50,144 nt of DNA from a virus: IMG/VR virus record IMGVR_UViG_3300046820_000446, positions 1-50,144 of that record; one strand, given 5' to 3'. The number at the start of each line of letters is the position of its first letter. Within the stretch, counting starts at the first letter, position 1. Both the position numbers and the translations under genes were made by a program. Below the pieces are notes generated by a model. The model saw only the letters and a list, made by a program, of their open reading frames with translations, ran no database searches and had not been told where the DNA came from. Positions 12,750 through 19,964 of this stretch are shown here, one piece after another.

Positions 12750-13863
12750 TGAGTTTTGCCAACCATGTCGCCTTTGTTGCAGCAAGCTTATCTTGTGCAG
12801 CCTTTAATTCAATTTGATACTGTGCTTCTGCTGCTGCAATTGCAGCATTCACTTGTGTTTGTAAGGCAGCTTTTGCTGCTGCCTGCGCTGCTGCTTCTGC
12901 TGCTGCAAGTTCCGCTGCACTTGGTGCAGAGGGCTTGGCTGAAGTATATGATAATGCTTTATTTAAGTCAACAAGCTTATTAAACTTTCCTTGACGGCCA
13001 ACGGTAGAAACTGCAGTACTTCTGAATGCATCTAAAGTTTCTTGATATGTAGCAGTTGGCTTTGCAGTTTTATATGCAATCCAGTTTGCTGCCATTACCT
13101 GTGTAGCAGAAGATGAGCCTGAGATATTCTTTAGAACATTACCTGGACCTGCGCTTGTAAAAAATCCTAGTGCAAAGAAGTCAAGCTTTGTTGCATCGTT
13201 ATTGCTAGAAGAAGAAATTTCTCCCTGCTGATCTGTATATCCTACAGAAACTGAAACATCTAGGCATGCTGGCCAATCAATACGTGAGTAATCACGACCA
13301 TTTCCAGAAGGAAAGAACACTGGAATTTGCATTGCCGTAAGGTCTTTTACTGCCTGCTCAGTTACTGGAGTCTTTGGACAATAATCTGTTCCCGCTGCAC
13401 CAATATTATGGTGGCCTTGCGACATACTTACTGCCTGAATGTTATACTTTAATGCATTTGCTTTTACCCAGTTAAGAGCGTTATATACTGTTGGCTCCCC
13501 TGCTGGCTGACGAACTCCTGCCTTATCTCCAATAATTCTAATGAATACAATATTGGCATTTGGATTTGTTTTAACAAATACAGATGCCATTTGAGTACCA
13601 TGATCAAATCCGTTCATAGTGATTGTGTTAGCAGACATTGCTGCTGCTCCTGGGCCTTCCATAAATGACTGATTATTTGGGCATAGGCCGAACTGAAGAA
13701 TGCAAACTTCTTGAATTACCTTGCCCTGAAATGCTGGTAGCGATGAGTCCAGAGCTGTGTCTAGGATAGCAATCGTTGGGGCTGCTGGAGCAGCGTTAGC
13801 ATGTACCGCCATAGGCACAATAAATGATAGTGATAGTAATACAGTTATTAGTTTTTTATTCAT
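12742..13863 (-). CDS. Secreted subtilisin-like serine protease (S8)
   Basis: 373 residues. Signal peptide at 1-24 (LLSLSFIVPMAVHANA-A). Catalytic Asp35 (AILDTALDS), His88 (FDHGTQMAS), oxyanion Asn188 (PSGNG) and Ser251 (SGSSSATQV, in place of GTSMA). After the domain, residues about 315-370 form an Ala-rich coiled coil. No propeptide is evident. Probably cleaves proteins outside the host cell or on its surface. The -10 box lies six bases before the ATG, so it is probably leaderless, perhaps aided by AAGG. Confidence 0.8.
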   Translation of the reverse strand: MNKKLITVLLSLSFIVPMAVHANAAPAAPTIAILDTALDSSLPAFQGKVIQEVCILQFGLCPNNQSFMEGPGAAAMSANTITMNGFDHGTQMASVFVKTNPNANIVFIRIIGDKAGVRQPAGEPTVYNALNWVKANALKYNIQAVSMSQGHHNIGAAGTDYCPKTPVTEQAVKDLTAMQIPVFFPSGNGRDYSRIDWPACLDVSVSVGYTDQQGEISSSSNNDATKLDFFALGFFTSAGPGNVLKNISGSSSATQVMAANWIAYKTAKPTATYQETLDAFRSTAVSTVGRQGKFNKLVDLNKALSYTSAKPSAPSAAELAAAEAAAQAAAKAALQTQVNAAIAAAEAQYQIELKAAQDKLAATKATWLAKLNG

Positions 13864-13869
13864 GCCTTA

Positions 13870-13897
13870 ATTCTACTAAATAATAGTAGATTGTCAA
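13870..13897 (-). promoter_or_regulatory. Leaderless promoter for the subtilase operon
   Basis: TTGACA (13897-13892), 16-base spacer, TAGAAT (13875-13870), then six bases to ATG 13863. The -35 is a perfect consensus. Confidence 0.7.
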
Positions 13898-13904
13898 TAG
13901 TATT

Positions 13905-14042
13905 CTAGTACCATTTTTCTGCGTCGAGATCTAGATTTTGGCTTATAATAAGACTATTTAGCTGTAACTCCATAATAGCCAGCCTAGCCTCTAACTCGAA
14001 TATCTTTTTATCTAATTCTTTAATCTTTTTATTTTTAATCAT
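13905..14042 (-). CDS. Coiled-coil microprotein (45 aa)
   Basis: MIKNKKIKELDKKIFELEAR continues as regular heptads over about residues 5-38. ATGA overlap with the upstream gene. Likely a dimerising helix; no family. Confidence 0.5.
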   Translation of the reverse strand: MIKNKKIKELDKKIFELEARLAIMELQLNSLIISQNLDLDAEKWY

Positions 14043-14395
14043 TCCATCTTTTCTTTATCTAATAGTGTTGGTGCTGTCGCCATTGTCCCACAATTAGCGC
14101 ATTCCATATCCAGGAAGTATGTTGCAACCTCAAAGTCTTCAAATATAACCTTGACATTCCATATGTTGCAACCGCATGGGCAAAGATGTGTTGGGGTGCC
14201 TCTGACATCCATAGCGTTGTCATAGTTTTCTGGCTTAAGATCATTTATATCAAATGGGCCAGTGGCCTTTCTGATCTGCTCTTGAACCTCTTCAAGCTTG
14301 TCAATATAATAAATGCCTACAGCATATCTTGATCTAAATGATTTGAATGCAGAAAATAAACCAAGTGCTGACAATGCTGCTATGAAAGTTTTCAT
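14039..14395 (-). CDS. Membrane-anchored zinc-binding hypothetical (118 aa)
   Basis: An N-terminal hydrophobic stretch (IAALSALGLFSAF) may be an anchor. Later CPCGC (about residue 72) and CANC (about residue 99) make a four-cysteine zinc site. Leaderless start: TATAAT is six bases upstream. Function unknown. Confidence 0.5.
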   Translation of the reverse strand: MKTFIAALSALGLFSAFKSFRSRYAVGIYYIDKLEEVQEQIRKATGPFDINDLKPENYDNAMDVRGTPTHLCPCGCNIWNVKVIFEDFEVATYFLDMECANCGTMATAPTLLDKEKME

Positions 14396-14401
14396 AACTC
14401 A

Positions 14402-14407
14402 ATTATA
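14402..14407 (-). promoter_or_regulatory. -10 box of a leaderless promoter (gene 14039-14395)
   Basis: TATAAT followed by six bases and ATG 14395. It lies just before the upstream stop; no good -35 is seen. Confidence 0.5.
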
Positions 14408-14409
14408 CA

Positions 14410-14967
14410 CTAAACTTGAATGTATGTATATGGGGCTGCTACGCTCATGTTAAACTCTGTAGCAGCTTCTAGGGCAGCCTTTAGCCTTAGCTTAGGGTTC
14501 TTTTGATTCTTTGTTGCGTATAAGGCTCCTAGTGCTATCTGACCACCACTGCCTTCCGCCATGTAGTTAACAACATTTTCTCCAACATGAAAGTCTTCGT
14601 CGATTGTAAAGATTCTTCCTTCAACTCCAACAATAAAGATTCCTCCAGTGTCTTCATCGGATGATGACCCTATGCTTCCATAACCGCCGTCTTTGAATGC
14701 TTGCTTGACTGAATCAATAAACTTTGTTCTCATAAACTTATCTAATCCAGAGTTTGTTTTTGTAGGAGTGTACTTTGGTGGGACCCATGAGTACTGTAAG
14801 ATTTGTCCCATTCTAAATGAATCTGTAAACGCAACGCCATACTGTCCAACTTTAAAACATTTTGGCTCTTTGCGTGAAAGTATCCATCCAGTCTTATCAT
14901 CTGATGCTGCGTGATCTGATCCCATATAAACTACCCCATTTTGGGCAATGGCTACTATACATGTCAT
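14410..14967 (-). CDS. Proteasome beta/HslV-like Ntn hydrolase
   Basis: 185 residues. MTCIVAIAQNGVVYMGSD has the N-terminal fold of proteasome-type proteases, with Thr2 (or Cys3) as the expected nucleophile after Met removal. GSGGQIALGALYA near residue 138 matches the GSG-x2-AL motif of HslV/20S beta subunits. No separate ATPase or alpha subunit is visible. Leaderless ATG. It may cleave host or phage proteins, or mimic and poison the host proteasome; that role is inference. Related proteins occur in some actinophages. Confidence 0.7.
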   Translation of the reverse strand: MTCIVAIAQNGVVYMGSDHAASDDKTGWILSRKEPKCFKVGQYGVAFTDSFRMGQILQYSWVPPKYTPTKTNSGLDKFMRTKFIDSVKQAFKDGGYGSIGSSSDEDTGGIFIVGVEGRIFTIDEDFHVGENVVNYMAEGSGGQIALGALYATKNQKNPKLRLKAALEAATEFNMSVAAPYTYIQV

Positions 14968-14973
14968 GATTCT

Positions 14974-14979
14974 AGTATA
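14974..14979 (-). promoter_or_regulatory. -10 box of a leaderless promoter (Ntn hydrolase)
   Basis: TATACT, six bases, then ATG 14967. The gap 14968-14999 holds only this. Confidence 0.5.
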
Positions 14980-14999
14980 CTAAATATAAATTCGAAGTG

Positions 15000-15314
15000 C
15001 TAGATATCGTTTAATTCTTCCTCATGTATTTCTACATGGCTGAGCCTAATCATAGTCTTTTCTAGCTCGCCTTTGACTTTAATTAATTCTTGAAGGGCCT
15101 CAAAATACTTTTCCTTCCATTCGGTCAAGTCTTTTTCTAATTTATATAGCTTAATCTGAAGATCTTTTACCTCAAGTAAAAGCTGGTCATGGGCTTTATC
15201 TGCAGCCTGAATAGCTTTTTCTTTTTTTAATCTTCTAGAATTTACTTGCGCTGTGAGCAAGCCGCTTATAGAAGCGGCAAATAAGGTTATAATTATTTGC
15301 GTAGTAATATTCAT
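15000..15314 (-). CDS. Membrane-anchored coiled-coil protein (104 aa)
   Basis: One N-terminal membrane span (about residues 5-22, IIITLFAASISGLLTAQV), then a long charged coiled coil (about 28-95). It resembles spanin-like or membrane-tether proteins in plan only. No enzyme motif. A putative promoter lies upstream. Confidence 0.55.
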   Translation of the reverse strand: MNITTQIIITLFAASISGLLTAQVNSRRLKKEKAIQAADKAHDQLLLEVKDLQIKLYKLEKDLTEWKEKYFEALQELIKVKGELEKTMIRLSHVEIHEEELNDI

Positions 15315-15323
15315 TATATGAAT

Positions 15324-15352
15324 ATTATACCGTAATATCTATATTAGATTAA
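15324..15352 (-). promoter_or_regulatory. Promoter before the coiled-coil gene
   Basis: TTAATC (15352-15347), 17-base spacer, TATAAT (15329-15324). Here nine rather than six bases separate the -10 from the ATG, giving a three-base leader at most. Confidence 0.4.
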
Positions 15353-15580
15353 TAATTCAGATGCAGTTATGTCTAAGCCAACATATCGCTTTTTAGCAAT
15401 AAACTCTTTAACATGATCTGCGCCATATTGTCTTCCAGCCAGGATAACTATCCAGCGGGGCTCAAGCTTATTCTCTGTGCATGTCTTGCATAGCAACAGG
15501 TTGATTGCTAATAGCGAAGATTTCTTGGCAGTTAGCTCATTTTTACTCTTATTGCATGAGTAGCATAATACCTTATCCAT
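15344..15580 (-). CDS. Conserved actinophage zinc protein (78 aa)
   Basis: Starts MDKVLCYSCNKSKNEL after a strong AGGAGG site; an earlier in-frame Met would lie deep in the upstream gene. CYSC and CKTC form a four-Cys zinc site, followed by PRWIVILAGRQYG. I recall this combination from other actinophage proteins. Function unknown. Confidence 0.65.
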   Translation of the reverse strand: MDKVLCYSCNKSKNELTAKKSSLLAINLLLCKTCTENKLEPRWIVILAGRQYGADHVKEFIAKKRYVGLDITASELLI

Positions 15581-15893
15581 TGTTCTTTCCTCCTGGCTTT
15601 CCTTCAAGCTCAACTCTTACTCCATATGATTCCAAGATATTTTTTACCATTTCTACATATTCTATTACTCTGACTCTCATTGAGCCATCAAATTGTGCAA
15701 AGTTATCTTCATATAACCTTATAGCTAAAAACTCTGGATACTTGACTATATCCATCTGCAAAGCACTTGTTGGCTTTGCTAACTCTCTTATCTTTAGAGC
15801 CATTGCTTTATTATAGAATACTGGTTTATTTGGCTCACCAGTCCATTCATTAATTCCATATTTAAAATGATTCTTGTTCTTATCAATAAACAT
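15573..15893 (-). CDS. Conserved hypothetical (106 aa)
   Basis: Mixed alpha/beta protein with FAQFDGSMRVRVIEYVEMV. Immediately upstream of, and overlapping, the CYSC zinc protein, a pairing I associate with actinophages. No catalytic motif seen. Confidence 0.55.
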   Translation of the reverse strand: MFIDKNKNHFKYGINEWTGEPNKPVFYNKAMALKIRELAKPTSALQMDIVKYPEFLAIRLYEDNFAQFDGSMRVRVIEYVEMVKNILESYGVRVELEGKPGGKNNG

Positions 15894-16194
15894 GTTTTTC
15901 CTTTATTCTTCTCCACACATCTTTAGTCTTATGTGCATTTCTAGATTTATCAACTGATCCAGAGCTTAGGAATACTCCACCCCATACCCCATAATCTGCA
16001 TTTTCAATCCCGCTATCATGGCATATCTTTATTACTGGACAAGACAAGCATGCCTCATCAATGCTTTTTGCGATGTTGATATCTGATTCATATTTATCAA
16101 AAAATAGATTGGTATCCATGCCTTTACATAGCGCAAGGTCCCACCATTTTGGATCTTCTTTTTCTATACCTAAATTATTTAAAATACTTGACAT
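15883..16194 (-). CDS. whiB: WhiB-family Fe-S transcription factor
   Basis: From Met at 16194 (103 aa): Cys23, Cys49, Cys52, Cys58 (ACLSCPVIKIC) are the four ligands of the 4Fe-4S cluster and DYGVWGG (67-73) is the family turn; a basic tail follows for DNA binding. WhiB proteins are restricted to actinobacteria and their phages and act with the primary sigma factor. A longer ORF reaches 16281 but would overlap the upstream gene by 107 bases. Likely redirects host or phage transcription. Confidence 0.85.
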   Translation of the reverse strand: MSSILNNLGIEKEDPKWWDLALCKGMDTNLFFDKYESDINIAKSIDEACLSCPVIKICHDSGIENADYGVWGGVFLSSGSVDKSRNAHKTKDVWRRIKEKHVY

Positions 16195-16408
16195 ATTTTT
16201 TTGGCAGCTTCCAAATTCCTTCACGGCTGACAGAAATTTTTTCTGACTTGCCCCAAGCATCTTTTCTATACATTCCGTCAACAGAACTATAGCCGCCGTT
16301 ATCTTTTTTCCAAATCACAAGGTCATAGTTATTCCAAAATGAATCTTGTGTTTTTGATTGAGACCTTTTGATAAAAATCTCAACACCTTTCTCCGTTAAA
16401 TGTAACAA
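16175..16408 (-). CDS. Hypothetical protein (77 aa), TTG start
   Basis: Reads from TTG 16408 just after tRNA-Leu; an AAAAGG site is about 10 bases upstream. Contains DLVIWKKDNGGYSSVDGMYR and a basic end. It overlaps the WhiB start by 20 bases, so the two may be coupled. Confidence 0.45.
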   Translation of the reverse strand: MLHLTEKGVEIFIKRSQSKTQDSFWNNYDLVIWKKDNGGYSSVDGMYRKDAWGKSEKISVSREGIWKLPKKYVKYFK

Positions 16409-16427
16409 ATTACTTTACCTTTTCTAG

Positions 16428-16509
16428 TACCCGAAGTCGGACTTGAACCGACATGCTGTGAAGCAACAAATTTTAAGTCTGTCGTGTATACCGATTCCAC
16501 CATTCGGGC
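16428..16509 (-). tRNA. tRNA-Leu(TAA)
   Basis: 82 bases with a full cloverleaf and a class II long variable arm. Acceptor GCCCGAA/TTCGGGT, anticodon loop CTTAAAA, T-loop TTCAAGT. No encoded CCA. Reads UUA, a codon favoured in AT-rich phage genes. Confidence 0.9.
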
Positions 16510-16514
16510 ATATG

Positions 16515-16587
16515 CTGGTCCACCAGGTCTCGATCCTGGGACATCCAAATTAACAGTTTGGCGCTCTACCAACTGAGCTATGGACCA
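16515..16587 (-). tRNA. tRNA-Asn(GTT)
   Basis: 73 bases; acceptor TGGTCCA/TGGACCA, anticodon loop CTGTTAA, T-loop ATCGAGA. First gene after a strong promoter; tRNA-Leu follows five bases later. Confidence 0.9.
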
Positions 16588-16599
16588 ATATGCACAAAA

Positions 16600-16644
16600 C
16601 CACTGTACTGTATAATTATACACTCTGTACAGTGGCCTTGTCAA
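16600..16644 (-). promoter_or_regulatory. tRNA promoter with flanking operator palindrome
   Basis: TTGACA (16644-16639), 18-base spacer, TATAAT (16620-16615), both perfect consensus. A nine-base inverted repeat, CCACTGTAC (16600-16608) and GTACAGTGG (16627-16635), brackets the -10. A dimeric repressor bound there would block the promoter. The -35 overlaps the stop of 16641-16790. Confidence 0.7.
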
Positions 16645-16790
16645 TGATTTAATGGTGATATTTTTACGATATTAATCTTTTTAATTTCGTCATCTATATT
16701 AAATATATCATGAATATATTCGCTTGCATCTTCAGCATTAAAGGCTTCTACTTCTACCTCTACATCTAATTTTATGCGATATTTATTCAT
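16641..16790 (-). CDS. Hypothetical small protein (49 aa), leaderless
   Basis: Begins MNKYRIKLDVEVEVEAFNAE: two strands and a helix, acidic. TATAAT is six bases before the ATG. No family recognised. Confidence 0.5.
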   Translation of the reverse strand: MNKYRIKLDVEVEVEAFNAEDASEYIHDIFNIDDEIKKINIVKISPLNH

Positions 16791-16796
16791 GCTCTA

Positions 16797-16802
16797 ATTA
16801 TA
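16797..16802 (-). promoter_or_regulatory. -10 box of a leaderless promoter (49-aa gene)
   Basis: TATAAT, six bases, ATG 16790. Short gap after the holin-like gene; no clear -35. Confidence 0.45.
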
Positions 16803-16805
16803 TCA

Positions 16806-17096
16806 TTACTTAGCAGATTTTTTGTCTACTGCTGAGAATGCTGCATTAATCTCATCTACAGTTAATTTGCCATCATCTAGAAATCCACGAGCAAGCTTTT
16901 CAACTACTGTTGCTACTCCTAAAGTTCCTGCTAAAATTACTGCTTTAGCTGTGCTAATTCCAACTACTGCACCTGCTCCAATTACTGAAAGTCCAGAAGC
17001 TGCAAATACAGCTACAATTCTAGCAATAATATTATTTATGCTTGCAATTGCTCCTCCGCCTACATGCTGCGGTTCTTCAATATACGCTTTTGCCAT
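16806..17096 (-). CDS. Holin-like membrane protein (96 aa)
   Basis: Two hydrophobic Ala/Val/Gly-rich spans (about residues 22-48 and 50-68) and a charged C-terminus with DDGKLTVDEINAAF. Size, topology and pairing with a second small membrane gene suit a holin pair. The endolysin is at 20878-21495 in the same direction. Not proven. Confidence 0.5.
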   Translation of the reverse strand: MAKAYIEEPQHVGGGAIASINNIIARIVAVFAASGLSVIGAGAVVGISTAKAVILAGTLGVATVVEKLARGFLDDGKLTVDEINAAFSAVDKKSAK

Positions 17097-17098
17097 TT

Positions 17099-17278
17099 TT
17101 ATTCCTCTCTATTTCTGATCGGGCTTGTAATAATCCAAAGGGCAGTTGTAGCTATAATTCCATATCCAACAATTGTCTTTGCACTTCCGTCCAGAACTAC
17201 CCAAGCAATAAACATACCGAGAAGCGTCCATGCTTGGTCTACCATATCCTTTAGGATATTCTTTATTATTCTTACCAT
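17099..17278 (-). CDS. Holin-like membrane protein (59 aa)
   Basis: Reads MVRIIKNILKDMVDQAW, then two hydrophobic segments (about 17-29 and 35-52) and a charged tail (SPIRNREE). Its ATG lies seven bases inside the end of the PA14 gene. With 16806-17096 it could form a holin/antiholin pair. Confidence 0.5.
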   Translation of the reverse strand: MVRIIKNILKDMVDQAWTLLGMFIAWVVLDGSAKTIVGYGIIATTALWIITSPIRNREE

Positions 17279-19620
17279 CTTCTTCCTCCTCGTGAACCTG
17301 GTGAATTTGCTCCTGAGCCTCCACCAGAACTTCCTCCGCCTCCTGTGCCACCTCCAGTGGCTCCTCCTGTAGCAACTGCTGCTGCGTTAATTGCTGCACC
17401 TGCTGCTACAACTGTAGCAACAACCATGTCTGTTGCTTCTTCTCTTTCTTCATCTGACATATCTGCACCTATACTTCCAAATGCAGCTAATGCTGCCGCT
17501 GGATTTGTAAATAATTCTTCTACAAGAGCTCCTGGGTTTTGTAGTAATTCTACTTGAGCAGCAACTGCTGCGGTAATTACAACCGCATTTCCATTTTCAT
17601 CAGTACGAACATCTACTGGTGTTGTTGGTGGTAAATCGGAATAAGATACGCCTGCTGCTTTTATATCTGCAGATGAAACTGTTTTTCCAGGCTCAATTGA
17701 TTCAAGTAGTTTTTCTACAACAACTTCCTTTTGCTCTTCACTTAACTTTCCTTCCGCTGCTGCTTTCTTTAATTTTTCTGCTTCTTTTTTTGCCGTTTCT
17801 AGCTCTGCAGCTTTTGCTTCAGCTTCTGCTTTTGCATCTGCTGCTTCTTGTGCTTTAGCCTCCGCTTCTGCTTTAGCGTTTGCTTCTTCTTGAGCTTTTG
17901 CCTCTGCTTCAGCCTTAGCATCTGCTTCTGCCTGAGCTGCCGCTTTTGCCTCTGCTTCTAATCTATCTGCTTCAGCCTTAGCATCTGCTTCTGCTTGTTC
18001 TTTTGCTTCAACTTCAGCCTTTGCTGCAGCTTCTTCTGCTGCTACACGATCAGCCTCTGCTTTAGCAGCGGCTTCCTCTGCGGCTACACGATCTGCTTCT
18101 GCCTTTGCTGCAGCTTCCGCTGCTGCTTTGGCTTCTACTTCTGCCTTTGCTGCAGCTTCCGCTGCTGCTTTGGCGGCAGCTTCCGTTGCTGCTACTTGTG
18201 CAGCTGCTCTTTGCGCTGCAGCTTCCGCTGCTGCATTTGCAGCGGCCTGTGCTGCTGCTTGTTGCTCTGCATAATAATTAACTGTAACCTGTGCCGCATT
18301 TGTCATTGCAGTTACTGCTTCATTTACTTTTGTTGTTGCTGTATTTGCAAAAGAATCTGCTGTCTGAATAGCAATTGTTAGGTTTTGATTTGCTATTGTG
18401 AGGTTTTGTTGTTCTGTTGTTAGGTTTGTTTCAGCAGATGTTAGGTTTGATTGAGCGTTTGTTAGATTTGTTTCAGCCTCTGTTTTTTCTGCTGTGAGGG
18501 TTGTTAGTACTGCCGTATCACTAGCAAGAATGTTCTGAGCAGCTTGTAGTGCCGCTAACTGTTCTGGGCTGGCAGATGATTGAGAAAACTCAGAACCAGG
18601 TGCTATTATCCAGCCTGTTAATGAGTTATAACGGTAGAACCAAACACCAGCACCACCACCGTTTTCGTAGTACCACAACTCAAAAGCTTTGCTAGTTCCA
18701 GCGGATACAGAAACCTGATTAACGCTTCCTCCTCCGCCTTTATCATACCAGTCGTTAATAACAATCTGACCATCAAGATAAAGTTTTACACCATCATCTG
18801 CTGGAGCAAGAACATGAGTTACATCAACTGAAGGCGTCCAAGTTCCTGTGTATTTAACAATTACATCCTCACTACGGTTAGAACCAGCGACGTTTCCGCC
18901 ACCCCATTGCTCATTAATCCCGTTAGTGTCAACAGTTGTATGAATAGGAACAGCATTGTCTGGAAGTACTGGAGCGTTGTTCTGACCCTGTACATTGTAA
19001 ACTTCTACTTTTAATCCAGGACTGGTGAATTCTTGTACAGTAGATTGTGCTTCTGCTACAGCCAGCGTATCTAATTGTACTACAGCTGTTTGAGATTCTA
19101 CAGCTGCTGTTGCCAATACTACATTCTCTGTTGCAGTAGCAACTACTGCTGTGGCTGACTCTACTGTTGTAATTGCTGTAGCAACCACAGCAGTTTGTGA
19201 TTCAACCGCTGCTTGGGCAGTTACTGCAACTGTTACTGCTGTCTCAGCAGATTGAATTACATTATTAGCCTCTTGAACCTTGACTGTAGCCTCTGCAACC
19301 GCAGTTGCAATCGGCTCTTGAGTTGTAGCAATTTGAGTAGCAGTCTGAGTGTCTGTATTTGGAACATTTGCCTGAATTGCAGATATGATCGCATTGCTTT
19401 GTGTTTGTGCTGCTGCCTGTAGTGTTGTTTCTGCTGCTTCTACTTTATTTGCAACTATCTCAACTGTAATAGGAGTGGTTGCTGTGGCGGTATCTGAAGA
19501 AGGATTTACTGGTGTTACTTGAACAGTAACTTCATCAGCACTTGCTATGCTAGGTCCAAAAAGGAAAAGCCAGCCGATTATAAAAAGGCTGGTTAGATAA
19601 TACTTAATCTTTCTAGTCAA
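17272..19620 (-). CDS. Secreted PA14-domain protein with long Ala/Glu coiled coil
   Basis: 782 residues from TTG 19620, with AGGGG eight bases upstream. Signal peptide about 1-28 (FIIGWLFLFGPSIASA-DE). Ala/Thr/Val-rich helices to about 195, then a PA14 domain (about 203-343; LAPADDGVKLYLDGQIVINDW is diagnostic), then a coiled coil of AAAKAEADRVAAEE-type repeats (about 355-640) and a Gly-rich end. PA14 domains bind carbohydrates. It looks like a rod on the cell surface or exported during infection. It resembles no virion protein known to me; its composition differs from neighbouring genes. Confidence 0.65.
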   Translation of the reverse strand: MTRKIKYYLTSLFIIGWLFLFGPSIASADEVTVQVTPVNPSSDTATATTPITVEIVANKVEAAETTLQAAAQTQSNAIISAIQANVPNTDTQTATQIATTQEPIATAVAEATVKVQEANNVIQSAETAVTVAVTAQAAVESQTAVVATAITTVESATAVVATATENVVLATAAVESQTAVVQLDTLAVAEAQSTVQEFTSPGLKVEVYNVQGQNNAPVLPDNAVPIHTTVDTNGINEQWGGGNVAGSNRSEDVIVKYTGTWTPSVDVTHVLAPADDGVKLYLDGQIVINDWYDKGGGGSVNQVSVSAGTSKAFELWYYENGGGAGVWFYRYNSLTGWIIAPGSEFSQSSASPEQLAALQAAQNILASDTAVLTTLTAEKTEAETNLTNAQSNLTSAETNLTTEQQNLTIANQNLTIAIQTADSFANTATTKVNEAVTAMTNAAQVTVNYYAEQQAAAQAAANAAAEAAAQRAAAQVAATEAAAKAAAEAAAKAEVEAKAAAEAAAKAEADRVAAEEAAAKAEADRVAAEEAAAKAEVEAKEQAEADAKAEADRLEAEAKAAAQAEADAKAEAEAKAQEEANAKAEAEAKAQEAADAKAEAEAKAAELETAKKEAEKLKKAAAEGKLSEEQKEVVVEKLLESIEPGKTVSSADIKAAGVSYSDLPPTTPVDVRTDENGNAVVITAAVAAQVELLQNPGALVEELFTNPAAALAAFGSIGADMSDEEREEATDMVVATVVAAGAAINAAAVATGGATGGGTGGGGSSGGGSGANSPGSRGGRRW
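18096..18174. repeat. Two adjacent 37-base direct repeats
   Basis: Nearly continuous copies at 18096-18132 and 18138-18174 inside the coiled-coil region, encoding alternating Ala/Lys/Glu. They may allow length variation by slippage or recombination. Confidence 0.6.
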
Positions 19621-19631
19621 CTAAGGATCCC

Positions 19632-19661
19632 CTAAGTAATGCAATATTTTTGATTACTTAG
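19632..19661 (-). promoter_or_regulatory. Leader hairpin/operator of the PA14 gene
   Basis: CTAAGTAAT (19632-19640) and ATTACTTAG (19653-19661) are a perfect nine-base inverted repeat between a TATAAT at about 19671-19666 and the TTG start. In RNA its 3' arm ends next to the AGGGG ribosome site. A further 13-base palindrome ATTACTTAGTAAT covers 19653-19665. Either protein binding or RNA folding could control this gene. Confidence 0.5.
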
Positions 19662-19687
19662 TAATTATAGCAGAATGTTAGTTTAAA

Positions 19688-19870
19688 CTACTTAGGATTA
19701 TCTGTTTTGTAGAAGCCATTACCTTTAAACTGAATTCCTGTTGGCGTGTAATGTCTTTGCATATCTTTACCACAATCAACACAGGTTTGATTAGGCTGAT
19801 AGTCTTTAATTGACATGTTGAATGGAACAACCTTATCATTGCATTCACACTTATATTCGTATACTGGCAT
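19688..19870 (-). CDS. FmdB-like zinc-ribbon protein (60 aa)
   Basis: MPVYEYKCECNDKVVPFNMS with CxC at 8-10 and CVDCGK at about 30, then RHYTP, matches the FmdB/CxxC_CxxC_SSSS family of putative regulatory zinc ribbons. Strong AAGGGAAG ribosome site. Exact role unknown. Confidence 0.7.
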   Translation of the reverse strand: MPVYEYKCECNDKVVPFNMSIKDYQPNQTCVDCGKDMQRHYTPTGIQFKGNGFYKTDNPK

Positions 19871-19919
19871 TGCTTCCCTTTTCTATAGTGAGCCTTTTAA
19901 ACACATGCTCAGGTGTACG

Positions 19920-19960
19920 CTGTACGCTTCCTACATATCCCGATGTCCACCGACGTACAG
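19920..19960 (-). other. Hairpin-forming intergenic segment
   Basis: CTGTACG (19920-19926) and CGTACAG (19954-19960) can close a 41-base stem-loop in the 94-base gap between hsp20 and the FmdB-like gene. No U-run follows. It could be a terminator-like or processing element. Confidence 0.35.
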
Positions 19961-19964
19961 AATG

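Noticed and set aside
17109-17399. 96-aa Gln/Glu-rich ORF on the minus strand
   Set aside because: It overlaps the end of the PA14 gene and the holin-like gene 17099-17278 in another frame, and its low-complexity start is the Gly-rich coding sequence read out of frame.
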